From the NCBI GenBank assembly GCA_003255025.1, contig QANY01013229.1, forward strand, positions 372,001 to 436,000: DNA of 64,000 nucleotides, written 5' to 3'. Under the pieces are notes generated by a model. That model made no database searches, had not been told where the DNA came from, and saw only the letters and a list, made by a program, of their open reading frames with translations. Origin of the DNA: Datisca glomerata. Its lineage: Eukaryota > Streptophyta > Magnoliopsida > Cucurbitales > Datiscaceae. This document shows positions 45,869-58,200 of this stretch, piece by piece (position 1 is the stretch's first letter; every line of letters starts with the position of its first letter). The translations under genes and the position numbers were made by a program.

Positions 45869-47309
45869 AGCCAAAAGCTGAATAAGAAAACTAAACTAGA
45901 ACTGAGCTAAAAGCTAAACTGAAACTTTAACAAGAGAAAGCCAAAAACCGTGAAGAGAGAAAAGAGAGAAAACTAGAGCTAAAAGCTTTGTTTGTGTGTC
46001 AAATAAGGAGGTGAACCCTTCCTTTTGTAATGTTCATGAGGGAGAGTCACCATAAAGATCATTTAACACATTAAAATTCTATTTAATCCAAAAAAATATT
46101 TTTGCCTTTATTTACAAAAAACATTTTTGGACCTTTATCTACTAAGAATATTTCATATTCTAGAGATTTTTAGGCTTCCTTAGAGAAGAAAAAATAAATT
46201 TAGAATAAAAGGCAGCCCGTATAGGGCTATACTTTTTGGACCGACATTTGTGTCCGCAGGACGTGCGGGCGCACCCAAGCCGCATGCAAAATCGGGCTAG
46301 GATTTGCACGCTTCCCAATATAAGATTTCTACAATTCGCACATATTTGTTCATACGCATTTAGTTCACTTTGGAAGACAATTTCTCATCCATCACAAAGT
46401 CAAATATAACAAATTAATAATCGATTTTGATGTACTCGCGGATTAGAACCAAATCTCCAAAGACCTCATATTTTTACATGGTGGATCCCACCTAAAAATT
46501 TGCTCAAAATTGATCCATGGGAATATTGTTTAACACCCAATTTCTAATAGGACTTTCATAGAACTTAAAAAAGATCGAGCTAACGAAAAGAACTTGAAAC
46601 ACCATGTCAATTTACCTGTCTTAAGCCAATATATTTTTCTACCAAGACATTCGACTTATGTTAAGTGTTCAACAATAATTCAGAGATAATCTCTTTTTCT
46701 CCTAATCAAACCATTTGTTGAACAAAATCAGAGAGTTTTGATGCTTCTCTCCTTGAAGCTTTTAGTGCTATCTAAATACTAAAAAACTCATTGGAAAAGT
46801 TTTGAATTAGTAACTTTGTAATAATTGAGAGTCTTTCAATAAGACACTTAACAGAGCTAAAACTTAATTTATCTAACATGGACACCAGTTTTAGTACAAA
46901 ATGAACTTAGCCGAAGCGGAGAAACATGTTGAATAAGGAGCACATGTAAATGGTGCACGTAAAGAAACTAAATATAGCAGAAGGTATTTGGTCTAGGTAT
47001 CTAAGAATTCATCTAGACATTTATACTATCTCCATTACCCATCGACTATCTAAGTCCTCTCTCATTTAGAGACTTGTTCTGAAAGCTAGTTTCTTCTTCC
47101 TGTAAAATGTCAACCAACCCCGAATTTGCACATTTTTGTTCAAAATTACAAGAGTTATCATGCGAAGACAATGAATCAAAGGAATGCTCATAGTAGATAT
47201 CATTGACAATTTACAACTTCAACCATGTACATGTAAGGGAAAGAGATGAACGCATACAGATAACCCTTTTGAAGTAGGAATTTTCTTCAATGTCAGGGTA
47301 GAAAATTAA
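45869..47309. other. Intergenic, purine-rich start and a GC-rich patch
   Basis: 45869-45990 is purine-rich (AGCTAAAAGCT and GAGAGAAAAGAGAG runs). 46208-46310 is an unusually GC-rich patch with CAGCCCGTATAGGGCT and CGTGCGGGCGCACCCAAGCC in otherwise AT-rich DNA. No gene is recognised. Confidence 0.5.
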
Positions 47310-47775
47310 TATTTCGTGCTATAGTTCAACAAAAATGAAACGGTGTTCAATGTATATGTTGAGGGGTTCAACAAATATATTGTGGGGTTCAATAAAATGT
47401 AGAAAATTAATATTTTTTGTTGGAGTTCAACAAAAATGTAGTGGGGGTTCAACAAATATGTTGTGGTGCTCAACAAAATGTAGAAATTCCTAACTTTCAA
47501 CATTCTGTTGAACCCTAACAAAAAACCTAATTTTTTGAGATTTTGCTGAACGTCATAATATATTTATTGAACCGCAATAAGAAATATTAATTTTCTGCAT
47601 TTTGTTGAACACATTATATTTGTTAAACTCCTCAATATATTTGTTGAACCTCCTATATTTTCATTGAACCCCTGTAAAAAATTTTAATTTTCTATATTTT
47701 GTTGAACTCTATAACATATTTGTTGAACATCTATTTGTATGAACCCTACAACATATTTATTGAAACTGCAAAAAT
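47310..47775. repeat. Degenerate long inverted repeat built of short tandem units
   Basis: The left half (47310-47500) repeats GGTTCAACAAATATGTTGTG and AACAAAATGTAGAAAATTAA on the plus strand. The right half (47540-47775) carries the same units on the minus strand, for example TTAATTTTCTGCATTTTGTT and ATATTTGTTGAAC. The halves could pair imperfectly over roughly 200 bp with a loop near 47510-47530. A 71-codon minus frame at 47306-47521 is a by-product of the repeat (ILLNPTTYLLNP). Confidence 0.7.
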
Positions 47776-49705
47776 ATGAATCACTACTCAGCAGATGGCG
47801 ATTTGGCACCTAGCTAGTCGCCATTCTGAAAGTGTTATTCGTCATCATCAAGCCTTATCGTCATCATAATTGGCCTTCAATGATTGCCATGTTTGAAGTG
47901 GTGATTGCCTAGAATGCCTGAAACACCATATTCCCCCATGGTGATCGCCATGTACATCGATTTCTAAAAAAATTTGACTTTTACAATCACTTAATTCACA
48001 CTCAAAGAATTGCCAAGAAAGTTATCAAATTCTTGATTCTTAATGAAATACATTAACAATCTTCATTTATATTCGAAATTGGATTGAATTAAATAATGAA
48101 GTGTCAAAGCAATTGGACATTTATTATAAACATGGTAATACGCGTCATTGATTTTATTGTTGTGTTTTTATGACAACTATCAAGTTAAACGATCTTTGAC
48201 CTTGAGAATTAAAATCGTGACTTTATCATGGTTGATAAATTCTATATTTTGGTTTGTCAAACATTTATAACCCCCACGATCAAACTTTTATGTAGAATCA
48301 ATTTTCCTCCTAAAAGTTTAAAAATTAAAATCAAAATTTGAAATTAAACATTTTATTTTAGATTGTCATTTTATCATGGTCGACAAATTCTAGATTCTGG
48401 TTTGATGAACATGTATAACCTCGAAGGTTCGATTCATATGTAGAACGGTATAAGTCCATTTTTCTCAATTTTTTACTTGTAAAATTAATTATGTTACTTC
48501 ATACAACCAGAAAATTATGGATTGTTTGACTAAAGTATATTTATGTAAACATTGTTAAGTTATAGAATCGTAAAATTAATATGTATATCATACCATATAT
48601 TGGTGCTCCGATTTATATGTAAAATCATAAATTAATATGTATGTCGTACAATCACTATGAAATGTCACTCTATTAAAAAAATTATTTCCCCCCTAAAATT
48701 CTTACCAAAACTACTCCCAAAATTTTGAATTTAAAACTTAAAATTTGAAATTTGACATCGATAGGTGATTTTATTACTATATCGGCGGTTTAATAACATG
48801 TACCAGCAACTAATTACCATGTACCAGTGGTTTTAGTAGTTTTTTTTTGGCAATTATGGTAATCTATACCAATAATTTTCTAACATATCCTGCGGTTTAT
48901 TATCCTATACCGGCGGTTAAGGACCATACAATAGGGTTTTTAACACGGTTACTGATTCTATCGATCCTGCTGATAATTTGGACTGATTAAATCTGACTCA
49001 ATTATTTTTATATGAAAAAATATTTTTTGAATTACCATTTTTTACTTTTTTCTACTCGATTTGGTTCGTATAGAGCTGACTTAACGAATCAGATTAAATT
49101 TCTCGTCTGCCGTTACATACTAATGACAGACAAGTCATATCCAAAAAATTAAGAGTGTTGTCAACATATGATAAAAATATTGAAAGAAAATAAGTTATAT
49201 TACTTTATATTTTCCTTTTTCGAAGTTATAAATTCCATATGATACTTAATAACACAACTCAATCCATGATTTTATCGTAGAAGTGTCAGAATTTGATCAG
49301 ATCGTGTCAATCTATTTTCTCAATTTCAATTGATCTCTTGAACTCTACTCTTATTTTGTATATTACACCCTACTATTTCACAGTACCAGTCAAATTGAGA
49401 AAATTGGTCCAATATTTAACAATTTTTAACCAGATTTATATTAATACTGTAACCACGCTAATCCTGACTTAGAATAATATTAATAACCAAACGACGAAGT
49501 GTTTTGGCTTTTAGTTTTTAATATGGATGTGATTATGAATAGTTTTGGTTTTTAGTTTTTAGTTTTATTTTCAAATCAAAGTCAGCAATCTAATATCATG
49601 CATCGAAGTAAAAAATGAAGTGTCATTTCACACCAAGTTTTTACGAGCATGAAACTGTCACGTCAAATGAACACAATATAAAACAGACCAAATATACATA
49701 ACCTA
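47776..49705. other. Intergenic, no gene recognised
   Basis: AT-rich DNA. Around 48770-48940 a GGCGGTTTAATAACATGTACC-like motif recurs three or four times in degenerate form, which could be the subterminal part of a DNA transposon. 48160-48480 contains two diverged copies of a segment with TTTATAACCYCNACGATCAA-like wording. No open frame of note. Confidence 0.4.
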
Positions 49706-50056
49706 AAATACGAATCACCAAAACACAAACTTCATTTATGAATTAATAAAGTACAAAATCTTAGCGCACGAAACCCGTTTGACAATAAAAGTGAACAAAA
49801 GATTTGCAGCGTACACACAATATCAACAGGCTCAATTAGACATATTTGAATCAGGTACAATAAAGTTCGAAAAACCAGAACCTAAGGAAGCTAATATTAG
49901 GTATTTACGATCATCAACTTGTTGCGCCAAAAGACCATGAATGAGAGATAAATGATTGTAAGTTGAGATGTAAAGACATGTCAGTAAAGTACACCCAATT
50001 ACCAATTCATATATGAACAGAATGCATTTACATTCAACAATCACCATTTCCAAAAT
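49706..50056. repeat. Duplicated segment, copy 1 (F-box 3' flank-like)
   Basis: Co-linear with 55473-55815: shared landmarks are AATACGAATCACCAAAA, CAATATCAACAGGCTCAA, TGAATCAGGTACAAT and AAGACCATG/AACGACCATG. The second copy lies just 3' of an F-box/FBD pseudogene on the minus strand, so this one may be the surviving 3' flank of a lost paralogue. A 73-codon frame here is not credible. Confidence 0.75.
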
Positions 50057-50089
50057 ACCTTGGATATGTCAATTATACTCCACCTGTCT

Positions 50090-51090
50090 TTTGGTGCATC
50101 ATCTCTTATAGTTGATATACTTATATGTGGAAGTTTTCAAGGGGTTTTGTTTTGTAACAACAATGATGCACAAGCTCAGCTTTGACCATAATTGGATTGA
50201 GCTGATTGACAAGTGCATCTCCTCGGTGTCTTTCTCATCCATGGGTAATGGTACTCTCTATGGCAGTGTTATTTTCTAACAGAGATTGAGATTGAGACAA
50301 GGTGATCATCTCCCTCCCCTTTTTGTGTGTTAAATGCTTTATCTTCACTTATTCAGGATACTCAAGTTAGGAATTGGTTGTCCTGTCCGAAAGTTTGCTG
50401 TAATGGGCCTAGAGTTTGTCACTTGTTTTATGCAAATGATAGCATCATTTTTTGTAAGGTGAATAAGCTGAACTTTGACGTTCTAAAAAATGTTTTATCA
50501 ACATATTCTAGTGTGTGTATAAATTTTGATAAATCTGTTGTGTGACTTTTTTTCCTAGTACTCTCCTTGAGGTGAGAGGGAGTTTTGCTTCTTCTTTGAG
50601 GTTCAGGTTGCTCTGTGTCACGAGAAGGATCTTGGTTTCCCTCTAGTGTGGGAGCAAACAAACATAGGCTTTTTAATTCAATCATGTCCAGAGCTTGATC
50701 TTTGATGAGTAATTGGACGGAGATGTGGCTTTCTGTGGGAGCGAAAAAGTTCTCATACAACCAATGGTCCAAGCCTTGACCATTTACTTGATGAATGTGA
50801 TCCGACTCCCTACGTCCCTATGTAAGATTTAAGTTCAGTGATGGCTTAAGTTTTGATTGGATTCTTCTAATAATGTCAAGAAGATGTATTGGTTAGCTTA
50901 TGATAAGCTTTGCCTTCCTAAGGCTATTGGTGATATGAGATTTTGTTATCTTGAATTGTTTAATCAGGCTTTGCTTAGCTAAGCAGGTTTGAAGATTACT
51001 TGAGAAGCCGGGTTCGTTGGTGGCTTGGGCTCACAAAGCAAGAAACTTTCCGTCCTAAATTTTAGATTGCCACCCATCAAATTCTCTTTT
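50090..51090 (+). mobile_element. LINE reverse transcriptase fragment on the plus strand
   Basis: Reads KLSFDHNWIELIDKCISSVS, then LRLRQGDHLPPLF (decayed QGDPLSP motif). This is followed by VCHLFYANDSIIFCKVNKLN at about 50417-50475, where the usual F-A-D-D box is Y-A-N-D. It continues with LSTYSSVCINFDKSVV and, near 50880-50990, MYWLAYDKLCLPKAIGDMRF. This is a different LINE lineage or branch from LINEs A-D and is in the opposite orientation. Frames are broken and both ends are missing. Confidence 0.82.
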
Positions 51091-54000
51091 TTTTTTTGGA
51101 GTCGGTTGATGTAGGGTTGGGATCTTTTTCAAAAAAAGAGTCGGGTGGAAAGTAGGAGTATGAGTTTTCAGGATCGGACCCACCATATTATTAGATTTAA
51201 AATCTAATTTTTTATAAATTTTTAATACAACTAAAAATAAAAATAGGAGAATATAAATCTAAATTCAAACATTTGATAGATGTAACGTGTAAAGTTAAAA
51301 ATATTCATTTTAAATCATTACTCAAATCTAATAATTTATTAATTGAAAGACGTTACAGTTTACACATATAATCTAAATCATCTCATTTAACATAATTTAA
51401 ATTTATAATAAACACAGTATTACAAATCTTAAATCAAAATTGTTAATCTAAATCTTTAATCTAAATATTTAGCAAACGTGCCATTAGGCATTTAGGGATA
51501 CTGAACAAGAACAAGATCATCGTACGGAAAGCCTCACGGGTTTTATCCTGACAGATTTAACATTCATGCAAGAGAGGTAATGGAGGGGTCACAACAATAT
51601 GACTAACCCTCCTTATGACTACCACGTAAGCAACTAAGGATGAATTTTGTGATAACTAGTGAGCTTAGTTGGTTGCCTGATAATTATGAGGAGGGGTCGT
51701 CATATTGTCGCGACCCTCCTTAGACTACAACAAATACTAGATTCAAAACATTTTAGTTATCAATGACTTTTTAACAGAATCTTGTAAAAAGAACAGTTGT
51801 TAAACAAAGTAAAAAAGCAAAAGCAGGACACAAAGTTAAAAGAATCACCTTCTCTTTTTCCCTTTTTCGACGGGTGCTTCTTCTTTCTTAGATAGAGAAG
51901 TCGAGACATGGAGTTAGTGGCGAGTTCGTTCTCTAGCCTCGTCATTGCCACGGGAACCCTCACTGTCAACTCAACGTTGCTAAACAGCTTACCATCATTT
52001 CTCTCTTCTCTCATCTTAGACGAAGCTCACCGCAAAAAAGATCATCTTCTATACTTAAATAGTCTTTTATGTTTTTTATTTATCTTTCTTTGTAGCTGAA
52101 GACGCGATCGATAAATTGGACTTTTGGTACTTTTGTCTTTTGGTAGCCTATTGCTAATTTGTTCTGATTTTTACACTTATGAACATATTTTCTAACATAT
52201 TCTCACGTTTGTTTTAAATATTCTAATTTGACATGATAAAATTATTTAACATGTTTAAATAACAATCTCACATTATTTTCTTTATTACTTTCTCTCGAAA
52301 ATCTAATTTATCAAATAACTTTCTCAATCCGCTTACCCACTTAACCAACATTTCAACACATTTTTCAAAAATATCATTTATTTGTTTGCATTCCTCTCCT
52401 ATATAATTTTGATATTTTATTTTCTTCATGATCAAAGCCTCACCTAAGGATCGTCAAGAACCCGACCCCGATATCATTCCAGTCCCGCGAAACCAAACAT
52501 GTCATGATCCCGATTTTTTTTATAGAATTTTTCCAATCTTGAATACGTTCTTAACATAATTAGGACTTGATTTTCTAATCGGGTTCGAATTTTCATATTG
52601 TCTTATCTCATCCTGAAACTCTCATCCCGGAAACAAGTCCTAAGGCTCGTCCCGTGAGATTAAAATATGCACGTCAATTAGAATAAATGATATAAAATAT
52701 TATGTTTAAAAATTTAAGGATATATAAACTCTTAATATATGTATAGTATAAAGTTTAAATGATTAAAAATGACCGTTCATAATATTAAAAAATTCTTCGA
52801 AATTAGTAGTTATTTCATTTTCATAAATAAATATTATTCATAATATAGTGATGTTTAGAAAACATTGAAATTATAAACAAAAGGGGATTATAATGAGATT
52901 ATTTTTCCCATCTTGTTTCCCGTCTAGAGGACTAGACCTGTGTCACGAAGCCGGGACATAAGTTTTTTCTAAATATTTTGGTTAATTTGTTAGTGTGTAG
53001 AATAATAAATATTTGAAAAAGACTAGAAAAGAAATATTAGAAAAAAATAATTGTTGCGCTACCTGAGAATCAAGGACACGGAAATGAGGAAACAACTTAA
53101 GTAAAAGGGTTAAGTGCAACTGAGAATGGGCAAAATAAATGATTATATTAAGTTTTAGATGGTATTTGACCTAAATATAACAAAAATTTTGTATCCCTAT
53201 TTTGTTTTGTTTCTGTGCAGGAATCAGATTATTCTGCCTGTTCCTGCCAAAACGGAACGAAATTAATAACTATGATAAATATATCTACCGGAAAAAAGTA
53301 TATGTACATTGGAAATGTTAAGTATTTACTAAATGTTTTAATGTAATAATATGAATGACAGTTATATATATCAGATTTATTTATGATATATGAAAGAGGA
53401 AATTAATATGTAATAATTTATTCCATGATATGAGAGAAAATTTAACTAAACACTACATGGATTATTAAGATTTTTAACTAGTTGCTGGCAAAGAATCTAT
53501 ATACATTTATGTAACTTTCATATACTTTATATAATTTTTCCAACAACTTTCTCAAACTTCTCTAACAACTTTACTCAAGTTTCATACATACCAAACAAAA
53601 GTAATTATACCTTTTCAGTAATTTTTTAATTTAATCGTCTGTTACCAAACATGGTAATCTTAAAATCTTGATATTTAACTTTACCAATTAAATTTACCCA
53701 ACAACTTAACTTTCTCATCATTTTTATTTAACCTGCACCAAACGGCCCCTTAAATTCATAAAGTTCATATATCTTATATGTAATACACCCACCCTAAATA
53801 TCTCAAATTAATCGGGTTGTGTGCGAGTTGTGTAAGAAGCTATGTCCAATTGGAAAATTGTAGATGACTACAAATATGAGACATAACAAATGCTATTCAA
53901 TTTCTTTGGTCAATGATCCAGTATGAGGTTTTCTGCCTTTATAGCAATTTAAATATGCCTCATGGCTGGAATCGGTAGTTGATGAATATTGACAAAGGCT

Positions 54001-55472
54001 GTAATAGGCTTGTTGACAAACTAACATGGTCATCTGAATTTTGTATGCTATTTTTGAAGCAGATATGATTCAGTTGTGGATGTATCTTCACCTCTGAGCA
54101 CGATAATGACTTGTATGTCCTAGAAGTCACCCATGTTGCACTAAAGCATCATGTTCTGTATGGATGTGGCTGTGAGTACAGAGCATCACCATAGTTGATA
54201 AAGCTCCATACATGTATTTTTTCTTCTCCAAGTTTTTTAGTCTCACTTTTAGATTTGATATTTGTTAGAACTATGAACCGTTTGTCATAGTAACCCGAAG
54301 GGAAAGAAATACTCTCTTGAGTTTCCTAAACATGCAGTCATCAAGTCATATGGTTTCTGATTGGGCTACAAAAACTTCTATCCATTAATTGTCTTGGGAA
54401 ACATGCTATCATTTCAAACTTTACAAAATTAATCATTTTCCTTAATTTCTTTGTGGTAAAGAGACCGAGTTTGTGTGTCATAACATTGTAGGCGGTCCAA
54501 TTTTCCTTTTATTCCAACTTATTCCCAATTGGAAAGAATAAAAAAGAAATGAAAGATGTGAAAAATTTTAGAAGTAAAATCCCATTTTAAAGACGTGAGC
54601 TTTGTTCTACTTTTTATTATGAATTTCCCTACTATTAGTACTTGTCTCATAAAAGGTGTTATGTCCAGCTACAATTTGGGTAAGATGTTTGCTCATCAAA
54701 CTGGAGTACACTCATGCTTATGCATTGCAAGTCTGAAGTAGTGTTTTATGCCACAATGCAAGTCTTAGACATGTTTGGTATGGGAATTGATATGTTCAAA
54801 GATTGAACTCACACTCACACTCACACTCAAGACTCACACATTCACACACACATCCACATTCACATTATTGATTACATTCTCCTCCATCTATCTCTTGTTA
54901 GTGAAGTTCCTATGTAATTGTGTTGCTTGTATAATTTATATTGTTGCTATTCAACATGGACATCCAAAGTTTGAAAATTTGGGCTTTAGGATTTATATGC
55001 TATTTTAGTTTTTTTAGCTCAGAAGTTCAACAAATCATGTCTGTAATAAACATTCTACTTCATGACTAACAACACTTAACTCTCGTAGCTATCACAAAAT
55101 ACATATCATCCTTTCCCAATGAAGTGCATTCTACTAGATGTAAATACAGATAACAAAATCAAGTATTGGAGGAGATACAAGTATTAGTGGGACTAGAGAA
55201 AGTTAGCAAGAGGAGTAGCTTACTCTCTCAAATATCAAGCATCAAAAATCACATTTCATTCATCTAAAACTGCATCCCAGCCAAGAAAAGAGAGATAATT
55301 GAACTTACTCTCTCAAATACTTTATAAATTCTGGTAAATCAAAGAAAACTCTGACCCTGACTGACATCAAGTAGAAAGTGTGTGGTGTTCAAGTAGCCAA
55401 TCTTCAACCTGATGCACGAAAAGGAGACCTAGTCTACTATTTTACCAAATAAACAAATGGACAAGATAAAAA
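51091..55472. other. Intergenic with one dispersed repeat; no gene recognised
   Basis: 51180-51490 is AT-rich and ends in AAACGTGCCATTAGG, similar to MITE termini. 51760-52100 has opposing frames of 84 and 63 codons without motifs. 52440-52680 has short C-rich CCCGACCCCGATATC-type text. 53505-53757 is a dispersed repeat listed separately. 53860-54760 looks more transcript-like but has no frame or domain. 54810-54865 is a short CACACT/CACATT repeat. Confidence 0.45.
53505..53757 (-). repeat. Dispersed MITE-like repeat, copy 3
   Basis: On the minus strand it starts GGGGCCGTTTGGTGCAGGTT and continues GATGAGAAAGTTAAGTTGTT, then TTATATAAAGTATATGAAAG. It is co-linear with 20370-20610. The inner end is not defined and no target duplication was identified. 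Confidence 0.6.
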
Positions 55473-55815
55473 AATACGAATCACCAAAATGCAAACTTCA
55501 TCTATAAATTAAATAAGTACGAAATTATAAACACAGAACCCGTTTGGCAATAAATGCGAACCAAAAAACTATACAATATCAACAGGCTCAAGTAGGCATA
55601 TGTGAATCAGGTACAATGAAATTTGAAACGAAACGTATTAAAGGAATGTCTATTCACAATAGGTCTTTACAAACATCAACCTGTTGTGCCAAACGACCAT
55701 GCATTGAAGTTAAAAATGATTGCAAGTTAAGATGTAGTCACTAAAAGCACACCGAAGTACCAACTCATATTAGAACATAGTGCATTTATTATTAAACAAT
55801 CACTGTTTCTGACAC
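55473..55815. repeat. Duplicated segment, copy 2 (3' flank of F-box pseudogene)
   Basis: Direct repeat of 49706-50056 with moderate divergence. It lies about 170 bp beyond the FBD remnant in the 3' direction of the minus-strand F-box gene, so it is probably that gene's 3' UTR or flank. Confidence 0.75.
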
Positions 55816-55984
55816 AGTTAATTAGTTCAATTATTGAAAACAAATTATTCTATAATTTTAATCATGACCAACTTTAAAATTGGTTAAGCAAACTCTGAGC
55901 ATTCAAGCTTATCTAGAGCGGAAATGAAAACTGGTTCCAGCATATTTTATCAAAAGTTTTAGACTAAAACTGAGTAGACCACTA

Positions 55985-57334
55985 ATAATTGTCATTGTCT
56001 TCAAGACTGCAGCCTTTTTTTAGAACATATTCCACAAGTTTCATCTCATTATGAAAGCCTTCAAATCCTCTAAAATAAAATGTTCTGAGGCGAGACTTGA
56101 AACATTTAGGAACACACCTTTGCTGAGACCAATACACGCAATGATCCGTCTGAAATTCATTCTAAATAGCATGATTTTTTCCTTAAACTCAACTAACCTT
56201 ATGGAATGTAAACTCAAATCTCTAGGTTTGGTAGGAAGCCCCAGTCACAACATATAAAATCAAATTCCAAGTGGGTCAAGTAATTAAACAAAGGTAGATG
56301 TACATCATAGAGCAGCAATCCAGGGTCGAGGAGCTGCCAAAGTTACACGACATAGAGACTCAGTAAATACTTAACATTTCCTACATTCTAATCAAGCAAG
56401 AAATACGCATTGCTTACAATTGATGGATTCTAACTCACACACACATGAAAGAGAGTATCCCACATTGGTAGTAAGATAAGAGAGTGATAGTAATTCGACA
56501 TTGAGGAGCCGTTGTAAGAGCTCCATTGTACGTTTAGCATAGCTATCTATTCTGCTTTAAACTCAGTAATCCCACACCAAAAATCTTTAAGTTTAAGGTA
56601 CTTAAGTGCAGGGGCATTTACCTTAAGCACGCCACTAGGGAACTCCTTAGGATATTTCCGCCAAAAATTATTACCAACCTTTTCAACGTCGGTACGCTGA
56701 TACTATATATCTCTACCTTATCTGGTGAGGCCCTTATTATCCCCAATTCTTCAAGAACAGGGCAACCAGACAATAGCTTCGGAACAGAATCGTCATCGGC
56801 GTACAAGATCCCAAACATATCCAAAACCTTGAGGTTGGGAAGCTCGACACGCTCAGGAACATCAAGCAAGAGTCCCATACTCAAATACAACCCCACAACG
56901 GATTTTTAAGTGTAAAGGCTGAAAGGCAGCTTCTCAACTGGTCGTTTATAAGGTATGACCAGGTCAAGTTCTTCGACGTCGTAAGCAATACCAGTTCAAA
57001 TCCATGAACGGATGTGGAATGGGTCACAGGTAGTACGGCAATAGAGGTAAAACTTCCTAAAAAATGGAGGTCTGTGTACGGCCAAAACTCTGCACACGAA
57101 ATGGGCGAATAGCATTTGACCTTTCTGGGGGGCCATTAGATCTTTGGCACTCTAATGAGGTTTCTTCAAAGTCAAGAACGGGAACTTTAGTCTAGAGTGA
57201 TTTCCACCTATTCGATAGAACGCTGGTGACAACAGATACTTTCGTCAGAGGGAAAGAGCGGATGTTGCACAGAATTGAGTCCGGCAACTCGCTGATCCTA
57301 TCGATGCCTGCTTCCAAGAAAACCTCTTTCACTT
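55985..57334 (-). pseudogene. F-box/LRR/FBD protein pseudogene
   Basis: The F-box lies near 57315-57200: [14 protein letters not shown], then [10 protein letters not shown], a TAG stop where Trp is expected, and TKVPVLDFEETSLECQR. The leucine-rich part is open at 56896-56618 (LLDVPERVELPNLKVLDMFG, SVPKLLSGCPVLEELGIIRA). The FBD motif is at 56113-55990 (VPKCFKSRLRTFYFRGFEGF, HNEMKLVEYVLKKG). The usual plant order F-box, LRR, FBD is complete, but stops and shifts break it. F-box proteins are SCF ubiquitin-ligase adaptors; this one cannot work. Its start codon side is cut at 57335 by the LTR of the next element. Confidence 0.88.
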
Positions 57335-58200
57335 TGTAGAAGCAAGGTGTCGTGTGGGTCAGGGCGAGCGTGATCTAATACTTAACAACTTATCAAAATA
57401 TCTGAGAACTGATCAGGAGTTAAATAAGGTGCACTCTAAACATTGAAAGATGGTGGCCATGATCTAGAGGGAATACGTCTAATCGATAAGATTTAATGAT
57501 GGTATTCACCTAAAATCTCCTCTCAAAGGGATCTCTCAAGACCGAACCACCTCCCCAATGTGGGAGGGTAGCACACTTTCAATGTTCAGGGTGGTCATAC
57601 TGGAAGAGATATGTCCTCTCTAATACGATGTAGCGTCGTCCCTAATCCTACCAGTCCGGAGCCTCCCAAGCGTTCCCAGACAACCATACGTGTATGTCAA
57701 CCTAAGTCTTTGACACTTTACTCGGTGGTTTGTCATGTGATGACTCATTGTGATACGTCTTATCTGAAATACGTCATTGTTGTCTTCGAGTTGCCTTACG
57801 AAGGGTGATCTAGACACCTCCATGGTACACCTATGAGGGTGACATCAATGGTGCTACCATGAGGGTAACATCAATTGTGCTACCACAAGGGTGACATCAA
57901 CAGTGCTATCGTGGGGGTGACATTAATGGTGTTACCATTGGGGTGACACCCTATGGTGCTGCCATGGGAACGAGCCCTACATGTACCTTAGTGGAGGCAC
58001 CCCATGTGGTGCGTTTCAGAAGTGGTACTCCATGGTACGTCTCAGTGGTGATACTCCATGGTACGTCTCAGCAGTGGTACTTCATGATGCATCCTTGGTG
58101 GAGACACTCCCGATACGCCGTAAGAATTACGATTCACGAAGAGTCACGTTGAAGTCGTCAACCCTCATGTACATTTAGTCTCATGTGAAAGCACGATGCG
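57335..58200 (-). repeat. 3' LTR of the gypsy-like element (inner boundary approximate)
   Basis: Co-linear with 63434-64000: TCTCCTCTCAAAGGGATCTCT, GGTGGTCATACT, TAATACGATGTAGC and CCCTAATCCTACCAGTCC match with few changes. About 220 bp present at 63545-63810, including the TATA box, is absent here. Inside or beyond it (57835-57960) a 26-27 bp unit GAGGGTGACATCAATGGTGC repeats about five times, and 58015-58095 holds about three units of a related CATGGTACGTCTCAG repeat. Confidence 0.65.

Noticed and set aside
47306..47521. 71-codon minus frame
   Set aside because: It is the translated inverted/tandem repeat and has no domain or start context.
51760..52099. Opposing frames of 84 and 63 codons
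   Set aside because: No domain, conserved motif or splice signals; treated as chance open frames.
54810..54865. CACACT/CACATT repeat with a 77-codon frame
   Set aside because: Simple-sequence repeat; the frame (THTFTHTST) is low-complexity and without homology signals.
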